From contig DASXNV010000026.1 of assembly GCA_036494815.1 (NCBI GenBank), positions 1 to 64,000 of the forward strand: a stretch of 64,000 nucleotides of DNA. Direction: 5' to 3'. The stretch is from Poindextera sp036494815 (GTDB taxonomy: Bacteria > Pseudomonadota > Alphaproteobacteria > Caulobacterales > Caulobacteraceae). The position numbers and the translations under genes were made by a program. The notes beneath the pieces are model-generated. The model made no database searches, was not told the DNA's origin, and was given only the letters and a program-made list of their open reading frames with translations. This document shows, one piece after another, positions 16,405 through 27,100 of the stretch. Positions within the stretch are counted from its first letter, which is position 1. Each line of letters starts with the position of its first letter.

Positions 16405-17175
16405 ATGACTGACACCTGGGCCGAAGGCCGCATCGCGCTGATCACGGGCGCCACCTCCGGCTTTGGCGAGGCCTTCGCGCGCCGCGTCGTGGGCGCCGGC
16501 GGGCGTGTGATCGCCACGGGCCGCCGCGCCGAGCGGCTTGAGGCCCTGGCGTCGGAACTGGGAGGCGACAAGGTTCTGACCCGGACGCTGGACCTGCGCT
16601 CGTCCGAGTCCGTGAACGCCCTGCTGCCCAGCCTGCCCGAGGCGTTCCAGGCCATCGACATCCTGTTCAACAACGCCGGCCTGGCCCTGGGCCTGAACAA
16701 GGCCCCCGACACCGATATCGCCGACTGGGAGACGATGATCCAAACCAATGTCATGGGTCTGGCCCGCATCACCCGCGCCGTGCTGCCGGGCATGGTGGCC
16801 CGGAACCGAGGCGACGTGCTCAACATGTCGTCCGTGGCGGCCAGCTATCCCTATCCCGGCGGCAACGTCTATGGGGCCACCAAAGCCTTTGTCCGCCAGT
16901 TCTCGCTGAACCTGCGCGCAGACCTTTTGGGCACGGCTATTCGCGTGACCTCTATCGAGCCCGGCATGTGCGAGACCGAATTCTCTGTGGTCCGCTTCAA
17001 GGGCGACGAGGCGGCCGCGGCCAAGGTCTATCAGGGCATGAAACCCCTGAGCGCCGAGGACATCGCCACCACCCTGGAGGCCGTGCTGCGCCTGCCGGCC
17101 CATATCAACATCAACACCCTGGAGGTGATGCCCGTGCAGCAGGCCTTCGGACCCTTCGCGGTGTCGCGAGGCTAG
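16405..17175 (+). CDS. Short-chain dehydrogenase/reductase, YdfG-like
   Basis: 256 residues. TGATSGFG near residue 13 binds NADP(H) with basic GRRAERL after strand 2; NNAG is near residue 91; the catalytic Tyr and Lys are in VYGATKAF. The tail with INTLEVMPVQQAFGPF is typical of the YdfG group, which oxidises L-serine, L-allo-threonine and 3-hydroxy acids using NADP+. AAGGG precedes the ATG. Its stop overlaps the end of the convergent ABC ATPase gene. Confidence 0.87.
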   Translation: MTDTWAEGRIALITGATSGFGEAFARRVVGAGGRVIATGRRAERLEALASELGGDKVLTRTLDLRSSESVNALLPSLPEAFQAIDILFNNAGLALGLNKAPDTDIADWETMIQTNVMGLARITRAVLPGMVARNRGDVLNMSSVAASYPYPGGNVYGATKAFVRQFSLNLRADLLGTAIRVTSIEPGMCETEFSVVRFKGDEAAAAKVYQGMKPLSAEDIATTLEAVLRLPAHININTLEVMPVQQAFGPFAVSRG

Positions 17176-18497
17176 GCCGGGTCGTCCAGGCTGAACCGGT
17201 CGGCGTCTTCGTGGAAGGCGAATAACTCGGCATAGCGGCCCCAGGACACCACGGCGTTGAGGGTCTCTTCCGCATAGTCCTCGGACATGAAGTCCTCCAG
17301 TTCATCGCGGAAGCGGCGGGCCGGGGCCTGGTGGCTGGCCCGGTCGTCCAGCACACGCCGGATGTGGGCCACCAGAGGCACGTAGGCCAGCAGGTGCTGG
17401 GCGAACAGCTGCTTGCGCTCGTCCACATCGGCCTGGGCGTAGCGGCGGCCGTCCGGAGTCAGGCGTATAGTGCGGCCGTCGATCTCCGCAAAGCGCATCA
17501 GCTGCAGGGTTTCGGCGATTGGCAGCAGTTCGTCGGCTTCCAGGTGGGTCAGCTCGGCGAGATCCGGCAGTTCGGCGCGGCCTTCCTGCGGCGGCGCGGC
17601 GACCGCTTCGATCAGGCCGGCCAGGGTGTTGGTCGAGATGTGGTTCAAGGCCATGCTGATGCCCATGCCCGGGAAATTGCCGTCGCGGATCGGCTGGGCC
17701 GCCGTGCGCATGGTCATGCGCGCATAGATGTCGTCCACCAGGGCGCGGAAGGCGGGATCCAGGCGTTTGCGCGGCTGGGGCAGCTCGACCTTGATCTCGG
17801 CGATCACCCGGCCAGGGTTGGAGGAGAACACCAGGATGCGATCGCACATGAGCACCGCTTCTTCGATATTGTGGGTGACGATCAGGATCGAGCGGATGGG
17901 CATGCGCCCTTCGCACCAGAGATCGAGCAGGTCGGTGCGCAGGGTCTCGGCCGTGAGCACGTCGAGGGCCGAGAACGGTTCGTCCATGAGCAGCACCGAG
18001 GGCTGCACCACCAGGGCGCGGGCCAGGCCCACCCGTTGGCGCATGCCGCCGGACAGTTCTTTGGGATAGGCGTTTTCGAAACCGTCAAGGCCGATCAGGT
18101 CGATGGCGGCCAGGGCGCGCTTGCGGCGCTCCTCCGGGCTGACGCCCTGCGCCTCCAAGCCCAGCTCCACATTCTGCTGCACGGTCAGCCAGGGAAACAG
18201 GGCGAAGCTTTGGAACACCATGGCCACGCCGTGGGCGGAATCGTCGCCGGGCAGGTCCTTGAGCGTGATCTGGCCTTCGGTGGGGCGCAGCAGGCCGGCG
18301 ATGGCGCGCAACAGAGTCGACTTGCCCGAGCCGGAGCGGCCCAAGAGGCCCACGATCTCGTTGGGGCGCAGGGTCAGGTCCACATCGTCAAGCACCAGCA
18401 GGCCGGAGCCGCCGCGCTTGCCATAGAGGTGCTTGACCCCGCGCACCTCGACGAGGTTGACCTGGGTTTCGGGGCGCTCGGGCGAAAGAAGGGTCAT
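17172..18497 (-). CDS. ABC transporter ATP-binding protein with C-terminal AAA-associated domain
   Basis: 441 residues. The first 260 residues are a nitrate/sulfonate/taurine-type ATPase: Walker A GRSGSGKST, Q-loop MVFQSFALFPWLT, signature LSGGMRQRVGLAR, Walker B VLLMDEPFSALD and H-loop THN. The last 150 residues (TLAGLIEAVA, then ADVDERKQLFAQHLLAYVP) are the extra domain often called AAA-associated C-terminal domain, whose role is unknown. AAGGAG stands six bases before the ATG, and it follows the permease gene by 11 bases. It drives import together with that permease. Confidence 0.9.
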   Translation of the reverse strand: MTLLSPERPETQVNLVEVRGVKHLYGKRGGSGLLVLDDVDLTLRPNEIVGLLGRSGSGKSTLLRAIAGLLRPTEGQITLKDLPGDDSAHGVAMVFQSFALFPWLTVQQNVELGLEAQGVSPEERRKRALAAIDLIGLDGFENAYPKELSGGMRQRVGLARALVVQPSVLLMDEPFSALDVLTAETLRTDLLDLWCEGRMPIRSILIVTHNIEEAVLMCDRILVFSSNPGRVIAEIKVELPQPRKRLDPAFRALVDDIYARMTMRTAAQPIRDGNFPGMGISMALNHISTNTLAGLIEAVAAPPQEGRAELPDLAELTHLEADELLPIAETLQLMRFAEIDGRTIRLTPDGRRYAQADVDERKQLFAQHLLAYVPLVAHIRRVLDDRASHQAPARRFRDELEDFMSEDYAEETLNAVVSWGRYAELFAFHEDADRFSLDDPA

Positions 18498-18508
18498 GGC
18501 GGGCTCCT

Positions 18509-20257
18509 TCAGGTCAGGCGAAGACGGCGTTCGGCGAACCCGTACATGGGCCGCCAGAGGGTGCGGTTGAGCAGGATGACGAAGAAGGACATCACGGCGA
18601 TGCCCAGGGCCACCTTAGGATAGTCGCCCGCCGCCGTCGCCTTGGCGATATAGGCGCCCAGGCCCGCGGCCTCCAGGTGGGTATTCCCCCAACTGGCCAC
18701 CTCGGCGACGATGCTGGCGTTCCACGAGCCGCCCGATGCGGTCAGGGCGCCGGTGACATAGTAGGGAAATACCCCCGGCAAGGCCACGTCGCGCCACCAC
18801 TGCCAGGATTTGACGTGGAACATGTCCGCCGCCTCCTTCAGGTCGTTGGGGATGGCGCTGGCGCCGGCGATGACGTTGAACAGGATGTACCACTGGGTGC
18901 CCAGGATCATCAGCGGGGACAGCCAGATATTGGGGTTCAGCTTCCAGGCGACGATCGCCCCCACGGCGATGGGGAACAGCACATTGGCGGGAAAGGCGGC
19001 CAGGAACTGGGCCACAGGCTGAACGCGCTGCGACCAGGCCGGGCGCAGGCCGATCCAGACCCCGATCGGCACCCAGATCACGGTGGCGATGGCGATGAGC
19101 ACCACCACCCGCAGCAGGGTGAGCAGGCCCAGCCCCACAACCTGCAGCGCATCATGCAAGGTGATGGTCTGCCGCACATAGCCGATCACGCCCCACGCCC
19201 CCCACAGCGCCACGGCGATCACCACCCCGACCCAAAGGATGTCGAGCGCGCTGGCCAGGAGCGGGTCCATCTGGGGTCCGGCCTGCAGCCGGGGGCGAGG
19301 CAGCTTGGGCAGGGCTTTGAAGGGCAGGGTCAGCGGCGTGAAGATCCGGCGCAGCAACCGCGTGCGGGTCAGCAGGTCGTAGAACCAGGACTCTGGCTGA
19401 TCCTGGGACGCGGTCTGTTCGAAGCGGAACTTGTCGGCCCAGGCGACGATGGGGCGGAACAGCAGCTGGTCGTAGAGCAGGATGACCACACCCATGGCGA
19501 ACACCGCCCAGATCACCGCCTTGGTGTCTTGGCGCTCGATGGCGATGGCCAGCCACGAGCCGATACCCGGCAGGGCGACGGTGGTCTTGCCCACGGTGAT
19601 GGCCTCGGATGCGACCACGAAGAACCAGCCGCCGGACATGGACATCATGGTGTTCCACACCAGGGCCGGGGTGGCGAAGGGCAGCTCCAGCCGCCAGAAC
19701 CTCTGCCAGGCCGACAGGCCAAAGCCCTTTGAAACCTCGTCCAGGTCGCCGGGCAGGGTGCGCAGCGACTGGTAGAAGGAAAAGGCCATGTTCCAGGCCT
19801 GGCTGGTGAAGATGGCGAAGATCGCCGCGCCCTCGACCCCCAGTTCGCTGCCGGGAAACAGGCCCATGAAAAAGGTCACGGTGAAGGTCAGAAAGCCAAG
19901 GATCGGCACCGACTGCAGAATGTCGAGCGCCGGGGCGATGATCATTTCCGCCTTGCGGCTCTTGGCGGCGACGGTGGCCGTCACAAACGTGAAGATCAGA
20001 GAGGCGAACAGTGCGGCGAACATGCGAAGGGTGGTGCGCACGGCATATTCCGGCAGCCGCGCCGGATCGAGCGTGACCGGGGCGATGTTCAGCTGGTTGA
20101 GCGGCTGATTCATCTGCTGAGCGCCGTGAGCGACCAGGGCCACGGCGGTGACCATCAGGATCACCGCGATCAGATCAGCGCGGTTGGGCGCGAACCGTCG
20201 GCGCGCAAATCGGGCCAGCAGGGCCGGGTTCAGCCGGTCGGGCGGTAGGAACACCAT
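18509..20257 (-). CDS. ABC transporter permease, two fused transmembrane domains
   Basis: 582 residues from the ATG at 20257; upstream residues in the same frame are Arg-rich and unlikely. Two complete permease halves are present, each with an EAA-type loop: LDEVSKGFGLSAWQRFWRLE in the first and LKEAADMFHVKSWQWWRDVA in the second, with about twelve helices in total. The sequence resembles nitrate/taurine/sulfonate permeases. One polypeptide thus supplies both membrane subunits. No substrate-binding protein gene lies on either side. Confidence 0.87.
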   Translation of the reverse strand: MVFLPPDRLNPALLARFARRRFAPNRADLIAVILMVTAVALVAHGAQQMNQPLNQLNIAPVTLDPARLPEYAVRTTLRMFAALFASLIFTFVTATVAAKSRKAEMIIAPALDILQSVPILGFLTFTVTFFMGLFPGSELGVEGAAIFAIFTSQAWNMAFSFYQSLRTLPGDLDEVSKGFGLSAWQRFWRLELPFATPALVWNTMMSMSGGWFFVVASEAITVGKTTVALPGIGSWLAIAIERQDTKAVIWAVFAMGVVILLYDQLLFRPIVAWADKFRFEQTASQDQPESWFYDLLTRTRLLRRIFTPLTLPFKALPKLPRPRLQAGPQMDPLLASALDILWVGVVIAVALWGAWGVIGYVRQTITLHDALQVVGLGLLTLLRVVVLIAIATVIWVPIGVWIGLRPAWSQRVQPVAQFLAAFPANVLFPIAVGAIVAWKLNPNIWLSPLMILGTQWYILFNVIAGASAIPNDLKEAADMFHVKSWQWWRDVALPGVFPYYVTGALTASGGSWNASIVAEVASWGNTHLEAAGLGAYIAKATAAGDYPKVALGIAVMSFFVILLNRTLWRPMYGFAERRLRLT

Positions 20258-20553
20258 CTTATGTCTCGCGTTCGCCCCAAACGTCCGAACCCGACCGTTC
20301 GCCCAAGCCTGGGGGTTGCGGCGTCGGATGGCGCCGGATGGAGCATTTGTCCATGACGCGGCCATGACAGCGGCGGAAAAAGCGCGGCGACCGGACGGTT
20401 TTTCTTCGATCCTTCGCCAAAAAGGCGAAATGCCGCGCAAAGTGAGCCGGAACTGGCCTGCGAAAGGCCATCCAAGGGTTGGTTGCGCGGCTTGTCGAGT
20501 CTGCTGCGATGGCCTAGCTCGGTCCGGCGAAATCAGGGTTTGCGAGGACCGTC

Positions 20554-21393
20554 ATGGATCAGGACAGCGAACTGGGCCGGGTGCTCAATCTGGAGGCCGT
20601 CGAGCTGGACATGTTCCGCGGGCGCACGCCGGATCGCGGCGACCAGAAGCGCATTTTCGGCGGCCAGGTGGTGGCTCAGGCGCTGACGGCGGCTTATCGG
20701 ACTGTCGAGGGGCGGGTCTGCCACTCGCTGCACAGCTATTTCATCCGCGCCGGCGATCCCAAGATCCCGATCCTCTATCAGGTGGAGCGCGCACGCGACG
20801 GCGCGAGCTTCACCACGCGGCGCGTGACCGCCATCCAGCATGGCCGTCAGATCTTCAACCTTTCGGCCTCGTTCCAGACGCCTGAGGAGGGGTTCGGGCA
20901 CCAGGCGGCCATGCCCGAGGTTCCACCCCCTGACGATCTGCTGAACGAGGAGCAGCTGCGCGCCCAGAACCCGCGCCCCAGGGACGACGACCGGATTCCC
21001 TGGCCGGTGGAATTGCGCCCCATCGACCCGCAGCCGCGCCGTCCAACCGCGCCGAGCAAGCCGGTGTTCAGCTGCTGGTTCAGGGCGCGCACGGATGTGG
21101 GCGCCGACCCGGCGATCAATCAGTGCGTCCTGGCCTACGCCTCGGACATGAGCCTGCTGGACTCGTCCTTAAGGCCGCACATGGTCGATTGGGACAATGA
21201 CCGCCTGCAGGTGGCCAGCCTGGATCACGCGGTGTGGTTCCATCGTCCGTGCCATTTCAACGACTGGCACCTCTATGTCCAGGACAGTCCCAGCGCGTCG
21301 GGAGCGCGGGGCTTCAATCGCGGCGCGATCTATAGCCAGGACGGGGTCCTGGTCGCGTCCGCCGCCCAGGAAGCCCTGATCCGCATGCGCTGA
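20554..21393 (+). CDS. tesB: Acyl-CoA thioesterase II
   Basis: 279 residues, close to the family norm of about 285. It consists of two hot-dog folds. FRGRTPDRGDQKRIFGGQVVAQAL and HSLHSYFIRAGDP mark the first; DHAVWFHRPCHFNDWHLY and RGAIYSQDGVLVASAAQE mark the second, including the catalytic Asp, Thr/Ser and Gln of TesB. It hydrolyses medium- and long-chain acyl-CoA to free acid and CoA in the cytoplasm. It stands alone and is divergent from the ABC permease across 296 bases that show no gene. Confidence 0.92.
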   Translation: MDQDSELGRVLNLEAVELDMFRGRTPDRGDQKRIFGGQVVAQALTAAYRTVEGRVCHSLHSYFIRAGDPKIPILYQVERARDGASFTTRRVTAIQHGRQIFNLSASFQTPEEGFGHQAAMPEVPPPDDLLNEEQLRAQNPRPRDDDRIPWPVELRPIDPQPRRPTAPSKPVFSCWFRARTDVGADPAINQCVLAYASDMSLLDSSLRPHMVDWDNDRLQVASLDHAVWFHRPCHFNDWHLYVQDSPSASGARGFNRGAIYSQDGVLVASAAQEALIRMR

Positions 21394-21399
21394 TCTGGG

Positions 21400-21431
21400 C
21401 CGCCCGCGCCCACGTCTGTGGAAGCGGGCGG
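21400..21431. terminator. Hairpin between convergent tesB and M28 peptidase genes
   Basis: CCGCCCGC (21400-21407) pairs with GCGGGCGG (21424-21431), and inside it CCAC (21410-21413) pairs with GTGG (21418-21421). It sits in the 50-base gap between two convergent stop codons, so it could end transcription from both sides. No clear T-tract follows. Confidence 0.5.
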
Positions 21432-21443
21432 GGATACAGGCGG

Positions 21444-23714
21444 CTACGATTTCAACTGGGCCGTCGCCTCGTCCAGCTGCTTGCTGCAAGCGGCCAGGGC
21501 GTCGGCGGTGCGGCCGATATAGTCCGCCGCCTCAGCCCACCGGCGCCCCTCGATCGCCTCGCGCACGCCAGGCAGGGTCTTGGCGCCATAGCCGGTGAGC
21601 ACGCCAGGGGCGTAGATCAGGTTCTTGTACCAGGGCCGGCCCGGCAGGCCGCGAGCGTCGGTCAGGCTCTGCTCGATCCCCTGCAGTATGGCGTTGGCCT
21701 TGGCCAGGCGTTCGGGCTTGGTGTGGGCCACATCGTCCGCGGCGGCGTCGAAGGCCGCTGCGCTGGCCTTGAACTGGATGACCGCCTGGTCCAGGCGGGC
21801 GAAATCGATCGCAGGAACCGCGTCCTCACGCTCCGGCGCGTTCCAGTGGCGGGTGGGGTCGTCGGCCAGGCCGAAGGCCTTGCCGTCCACCGCCTTGTTC
21901 AGGGCCGTGGTCCGTTCGCGCATATTGTCAGCCAGCTTATGCAGCTGGGTGAGGTTCTCACCGATGGTCTGGGCGGCGTCGGCGTATCGCAGGGGCGCCA
22001 GATCGGCGTCGGCGGCGCGCATCACCAGCCGTCCGCCGGTCTGGGCCAAGGTCACGCCATAGACCAGGCCCGGATCGCCGAACCGCGTATAGTGCTCGAA
22101 CGTGTCGTAAAGCGAGTGATAGATGCCCGCCTGCTCCTCCTCGCCCCCATAACCGATATCGATCGAGGCGATCCCCAGGTGCTGGACAAAGGGGGTGTAG
22201 TCCGAGCCCGAACCCAAGGGGCCGACGGCGATCTCGCCGGTCTTGGACTCATCGGCGGCCACGGCGCGGGTCTCGTCGTCCGCGGCGGGGGCCAGGGCGC
22301 GAACCTGCGCCGAGGCGAATTTCCGGGCGAGCACGCTGGCGTGGGTCTCCGGGTCGATGATGTCGGCGGCGACCCCGGTGGCCAGCTTGCGCGCGCCATA
22401 GCTGGCGTCGACGTTCAGGAAGCCGCGGTCATTGGTGTCGGAATTGATATAGAGCACGGTCTTGGATTTGAGCTCGGCGGCGTGCTGCTCGGCCCATTCG
22501 GTGGAACCCAGCAGGCCTTCTTCCTCGCCGTCCCAGCTGGCGTAGACGATTGTCCGCTTGGGCCGCCAGCCGGTCTTGGCCAGGGCGCCCAGGGACTTGG
22601 CCTCTTCCAGCATGGCCGTCTGGCCCGCCAGCGGATCCCAGGCGCCATAGACCCAGCCGTCGCGGTGATTGGCGCGGATCACCCATTGGTCGGGCGCTTC
22701 ACGGCCTTTCATCACTGCGATCACGTCGTAGAGCGGCTTGAGGCTCCAGTCGGACTCGACCTTCAGGTGGACCTTGGTTCCAGCTCCCCCGACCCGGTAG
22801 GTGAGGGGCAGGGCGCCGCGCCAGGCCTTGGGCGCAACCTCACCACCGAGCGCCGCCAGGAAGTGCTGGGCGTCGCCATAGGAGATCGGCACGGCCGGGA
22901 TCTTCATCAGGGTTTCCACCTGATCGATGGGCAGGCGCTTGGCGTCCTTGGTGGCGCCCGCGTCTGGGGTGAGCGGATCGCCGGCGCGGATCGGCATGTC
23001 CAGCACCGAACCGCGCTGGAAGCCTTGAGGCGGCCGCCAGCCGCCCTTGGGATAGACATCGCCCTCGCCATAGCCGTCGTCGGCGGGATCGGAATAGATG
23101 ATGCAGCCGATCGCTCCGTGTTCCTGGGCCAGCTTGGGCTTGAGCCCCCGCCAGCCGCCGCCGTAACGGGTGATGACGATCTTGCCTTTCACGCTCACGC
23201 CCATGCGCTCCAGGGTCTTGTAGTCTTCGGGCATGCCGTAATTGACGTAGGCGAGATCGGCCGTCACATCGCCGTCGCCGCCAAAGGCCAGCCAGGCGGG
23301 CAGGGCGCCGGCCATGTCGACGCTAGAGGTGTCGCCGGGGATTGCCGATTCGGTCAGGGTGGCGGCGAAAGGCGATGCTCCCATCAACTCCAGCGCATGG
23401 CTCTTGGGTGTCGGGAACAGGGTCTGAAATTCTTCGATTCGGGCGTCCCAACCCCAGGCCTTGAACTGAGCCAGGACGAACTCGGCATTGGCCTTGTCGT
23501 GGGGAGAGCCCACGTGATTGGGGGCCGAGGACATGGATTTGAGCCGGTCGCGGATTGCGTCAGCCGACAGGCTGGCGTCGAACCTGGCCTCCGCGGCGCG
23601 CTCGGCCTCGCTCGATTTGGCGGTGAAGCCTAGCAGGGGCTCGGCCGTCGCCGCAGATCTAAAAGCCACCGTGGCGAGAGCCAGCAGACTCACACCCAAA
23701 CTTACAGCACGCAT
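21444..23714 (-). CDS. Secreted M28 peptidase, glutamate carboxypeptidase II-like
   Basis: 756 residues from the ATG at 23714, which has GAGGGG six bases upstream. A signal peptide covers about residues 1-24. A PA-type insert lies near 110-300. The zinc-site residues follow GCPII: His and Asp in ANHRDGWVYGAWDP, the Glu pair in SWDGEEEGLLGSTEW, Asp in INSDTNDRG and a late His in DTFEHYTRFGDP. The C-terminal 130 residues are the transferrin-receptor-like dimerisation domain. It should be a periplasmic or cell-surface dinuclear zinc carboxypeptidase that trims peptides. Confidence 0.9.
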   Translation of the reverse strand: MRAVSLGVSLLALATVAFRSAATAEPLLGFTAKSSEAERAAEARFDASLSADAIRDRLKSMSSAPNHVGSPHDKANAEFVLAQFKAWGWDARIEEFQTLFPTPKSHALELMGASPFAATLTESAIPGDTSSVDMAGALPAWLAFGGDGDVTADLAYVNYGMPEDYKTLERMGVSVKGKIVITRYGGGWRGLKPKLAQEHGAIGCIIYSDPADDGYGEGDVYPKGGWRPPQGFQRGSVLDMPIRAGDPLTPDAGATKDAKRLPIDQVETLMKIPAVPISYGDAQHFLAALGGEVAPKAWRGALPLTYRVGGAGTKVHLKVESDWSLKPLYDVIAVMKGREAPDQWVIRANHRDGWVYGAWDPLAGQTAMLEEAKSLGALAKTGWRPKRTIVYASWDGEEEGLLGSTEWAEQHAAELKSKTVLYINSDTNDRGFLNVDASYGARKLATGVAADIIDPETHASVLARKFASAQVRALAPAADDETRAVAADESKTGEIAVGPLGSGSDYTPFVQHLGIASIDIGYGGEEEQAGIYHSLYDTFEHYTRFGDPGLVYGVTLAQTGGRLVMRAADADLAPLRYADAAQTIGENLTQLHKLADNMRERTTALNKAVDGKAFGLADDPTRHWNAPEREDAVPAIDFARLDQAVIQFKASAAAFDAAADDVAHTKPERLAKANAILQGIEQSLTDARGLPGRPWYKNLIYAPGVLTGYGAKTLPGVREAIEGRRWAEAADYIGRTADALAACSKQLDEATAQLKS

Positions 23715-24149
23715 CGCAATCCCCTCGAGGCTCAGCCTCATGAACAGTGATTATCTGCGATCGTATCGCCTTCAGGCGGACGAGGAAGCGCTTTCAACAG
23801 GTCTGCATGCACGTCGGGATATGACCGCTAAACGACTGGCGCAGGCCCGGTCATCTGCTGGAGGCGGCGACTACCCTGAATAGAATCCGCCAAACAGTCG
23901 CGATTGGCGTAGAATCGGGCCGAACTTACCCGATCGCGCCTGCGAGCAATGGTCCGAGGCGTCTCGAATTAAATAAAATCAATCCCACCAACAGCATCTA
24001 TCGCCCGTCTACATAAAAACATGACCGTGGAGGCTGTTTGTTGCGGTTTCGATACAGTTTTGCTAGGCTATCGCCTGTTGAAAGCCCAGAATTAGCGACG
24101 CCATTCTTAGTTGAGTGATTTGTCGGGGTCCGTCTGGGCGGGGGACGGG
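23715..24149. other. Intergenic region upstream of hybrid kinase 1
   Basis: No credible gene in 435 bases; the small plus-strand frame at 23518-23883 lies mainly inside the peptidase gene in another frame. The first 200 bases have normal base composition. From about 23965 the sequence becomes AT-rich (AATTAAATAAAATCAAT), which would suit a promoter for the kinase gene. A possible -35 TTGCGG near 24040 followed by TGCTAGGCT is only suggestive. Confidence 0.4.
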
Positions 24150-27100
24150 ATGGCGGTCAAGCGAAGCGACCTCATCGCAACGCCGGTCACTCATCTGGCG
24201 TTGATCGGCGCAGGGGTTTTCGCGCTCGTCTTCGCCGATCTGAAGTTCACGGCGCAGCTCACCAACCTGGCCGCCTTTTGGCCGGCCAACGCCGTGATCG
24301 CGGCGGCCTTGATGAAATCCGAGCCCAAGCGATGGGGCGCTCAGCTCGCAGCAGGCGTTCTGGCGGTATTGGCGGCCGATCTGGTGGTCGGCACCCGTCC
24401 GTGGAGCCTGCTCGGCCTGGGCCTCTGCGGCGGCCTCGACGCCCTGTTGTGCGCGGCCGGAGCGCGTCTGGCGCTCGGGCGAGACCTTGACCTGACGCAC
24501 GGCCGGCATCTGGCGGTGTTCCTGGCCATGGCCAGTTTGATCGGGCCGCTGGCTTCGGCCGTTCCCGCCGCCTGGATCCTGAGCAGCGCGCATATGGGCG
24601 GCTTCGCTAAGGAGTTCGCCGGCTGGTACAGTTCGACGGCGCTTGGGCTGTTGGTCCTGACCCCCGCCCTGATGACCCTGACGCCAGGGTCGCTGAAGGC
24701 CTTGGTCAGCCGGCCCCATGTTGGGCGTACGGCGGCCGTGTTCGGCCTGATGTCCGTTTGTCTGGCGATCGTGTTTCTGCAGACGCGCTTTCCACTGTTT
24801 TACCTGATCCTGCCGGTGCTGATCCTGATCACGTTCCAGTTGGAACTGGCGGGCGGCGCCCTGGCGATGTTGGTCACCGCCGCCGCCGTGGTCGCAAGCA
24901 GCGCCTTGGGCGGCGGCTCTGTAGGCGTGACCGGCCTGAACGACGCGGTGCTTCAGACGCAGCTTTTTCTGGCGGTGACGTCGCTGAGCGTTCTGGTCGC
25001 CGCCGCGGTTCAAGGTCATCAGCGCCGCCTGACGGCTTCGCTGCGTCAGGCCCTCAACGAGACTGAGACCGCCCGGGCCGTGGCGGTCGAGCACCAGCGC
25101 TGGGCGACCATGGCCGAAGAGATCGCCGGCGTGGGCCATTGGCGGCGGGATGAACGGTCCGGGGCGGTGATCTGGTCCGACGAGATCTTCCGCATCTTCG
25201 GCCTGGATCCCGCCGACGGTATCCCCGATCTCGACGCCATGCCGGACCTGTACCATCCCGACGACCGGGCGCGTGTGCGAGCGAATTTCCGGGGCGCGCG
25301 TTATCACGGCCAGGCCTTTGCATCGGAGCTTCGCGTGATGCGCCCCAACGGGGAGATCCGTTATGTGATGGAGCGCGGCGCGGTCGAGCGGGACATGACC
25401 GGCAAGGTCTACGCCCTGTTTGGTGTTGTCGTGGATGCGACCGAAACCAAGCGAATCGAGCGGGTGTTGCGCGAGAGCGAGGAGCGCTTCCGGCTGCTGG
25501 CAGACAAGAGCAATGACATAATCATGCAGTCGGTCGTCGCTCCGGACCTGTCCCTCGTTATGAAATATATCAACCCGGCCGTCAGATCCGTCCTGGGCCA
25601 TAGCCCGGTCGACTTTGAAGATCCCGCGTATGGGCCAAGCCTGATCCATCCGGATGATATCGGCCCGCTGAGGCGATCCAATCGAGAACAGATGGACGAA
25701 GGAGCGGCGGCGCTTCCCCGCTTGGACAGTTACCGAGCGCGCCACAAGGACGGCCGATGGATCTGGCTTGAGGGCCGGCCAACCTTCACCTTCGACCCCG
25801 ATACGGGCGCGCCTGTCGGCATGATCTCGGTGGTGCGCGACGTCACTGCGCAGAAGGAAGCGAGCGAGGCCATACAACGCAGCGAGGCGCTCTATCGCCT
25901 GCTGGCGGAGAACTCCACGGACGGGATCGTCCAGTGCGACCTGAAGACCGTCATCACCTATGTCTCGCCGGCCTGCGAAGCGGTGCTGGGCTACAGCCGG
26001 GACGAAATGATCGGCCAGCGCACGCTGGATTACGTCCATCCGGACGATAAGCCTGAACTGATCGCGGTCGGCGCCGCCAGGATCGCCGCGGGCCCCTCGT
26101 CTCCGGCGGCGGCCTGGCAATACCGGGCGCGGCACAAGGACGGCCGATGGATATGGATCGAAGGCAAGCCCAGCGTCATTTTTGACGAGGCGGGAGAGGC
26201 CACGGCCCTGCAGGACGTCATCCGCGACATCACAGAACGCAAAACTACAGAGGACGAGCTGGCCCGTGCGCGCGCGGCGGCGGAGGCGGCCAATGTCGCC
26301 AAGTCCGAGTTCCTCGCCAATATGAGTCACGAGATCCGCACCCCCCTGACGGCGGTCATCGGGTTTTCCGGCCTTCTGGAGCAGATCGGCGAGCTGCCGG
26401 TGCGGGCCAAACTATATGTTCAGCGCATCGTCACCGGGGGGCAGGCCCTGCTGGCTGTGGTCAACGACATTCTGGACTTCTCGAAGCTCGAAGCTCGCCA
26501 GGTGATCCTGGATCCCCAGCCCTTCGATCCGTCAGAATTTCTCGAAGGCGCCATCGACCTGGTGGCCGACCAGGCGGCCCGCAAAGGGCTCGACCTGGTC
26601 GTGCGGCAGCAGACCCCGCTGCCGGGCTCGGTGGAAGCCGACTGCCCACGCCTGCGGCAGGTGCTGCTCAACCTTTTGAGCAACGCCATCAAGTTCACCG
26701 CCGACGGCGGCATTGTGGTCACCGCCGGCTATCAGACTGATACCGGCGACTTGCAGATCACCGTCGCCGACACGGGCTGCGGTATCTCGCCGGACAAGCT
26801 CGACCATTTGTTCGAGCGCTTCTCCCAGGTCGACAGCTCCGTCAATCGTCAGCATGGCGGCACCGGCCTGGGCCTGGCCATCTGCAAGAATCTCATCGAC
26901 CTCATGGGGGGGCGCATCTGGGTCGAGTCCGCCGAGGGAGCCGGATCGACCTTCAGCTTCACGGTGGCCGCTCCAGCGCTCGCCCCCTCGCCAGGGCAAG
27001 CCGCACAAGCCGGCGACGACCGGCCTGTCCCCATGCGCTCGGGCAAGATCCTGATCGTCGACGACCTGTCCGAAAACCGCGAACTTGCGCGCACGTTGCT

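Noticed and set aside
20413..20429. Hairpin TTCGCC-AAAAA-GGCGAA in the permease-tesB gap
   Set aside because: Short six-base stem, no T-tract and divergent genes on both sides, so a terminator role is not supported.
21723..23633. 636-residue plus-strand frame
   Set aside because: Antisense to the M28 peptidase, whose zinc-site residues and signal peptide are clear.
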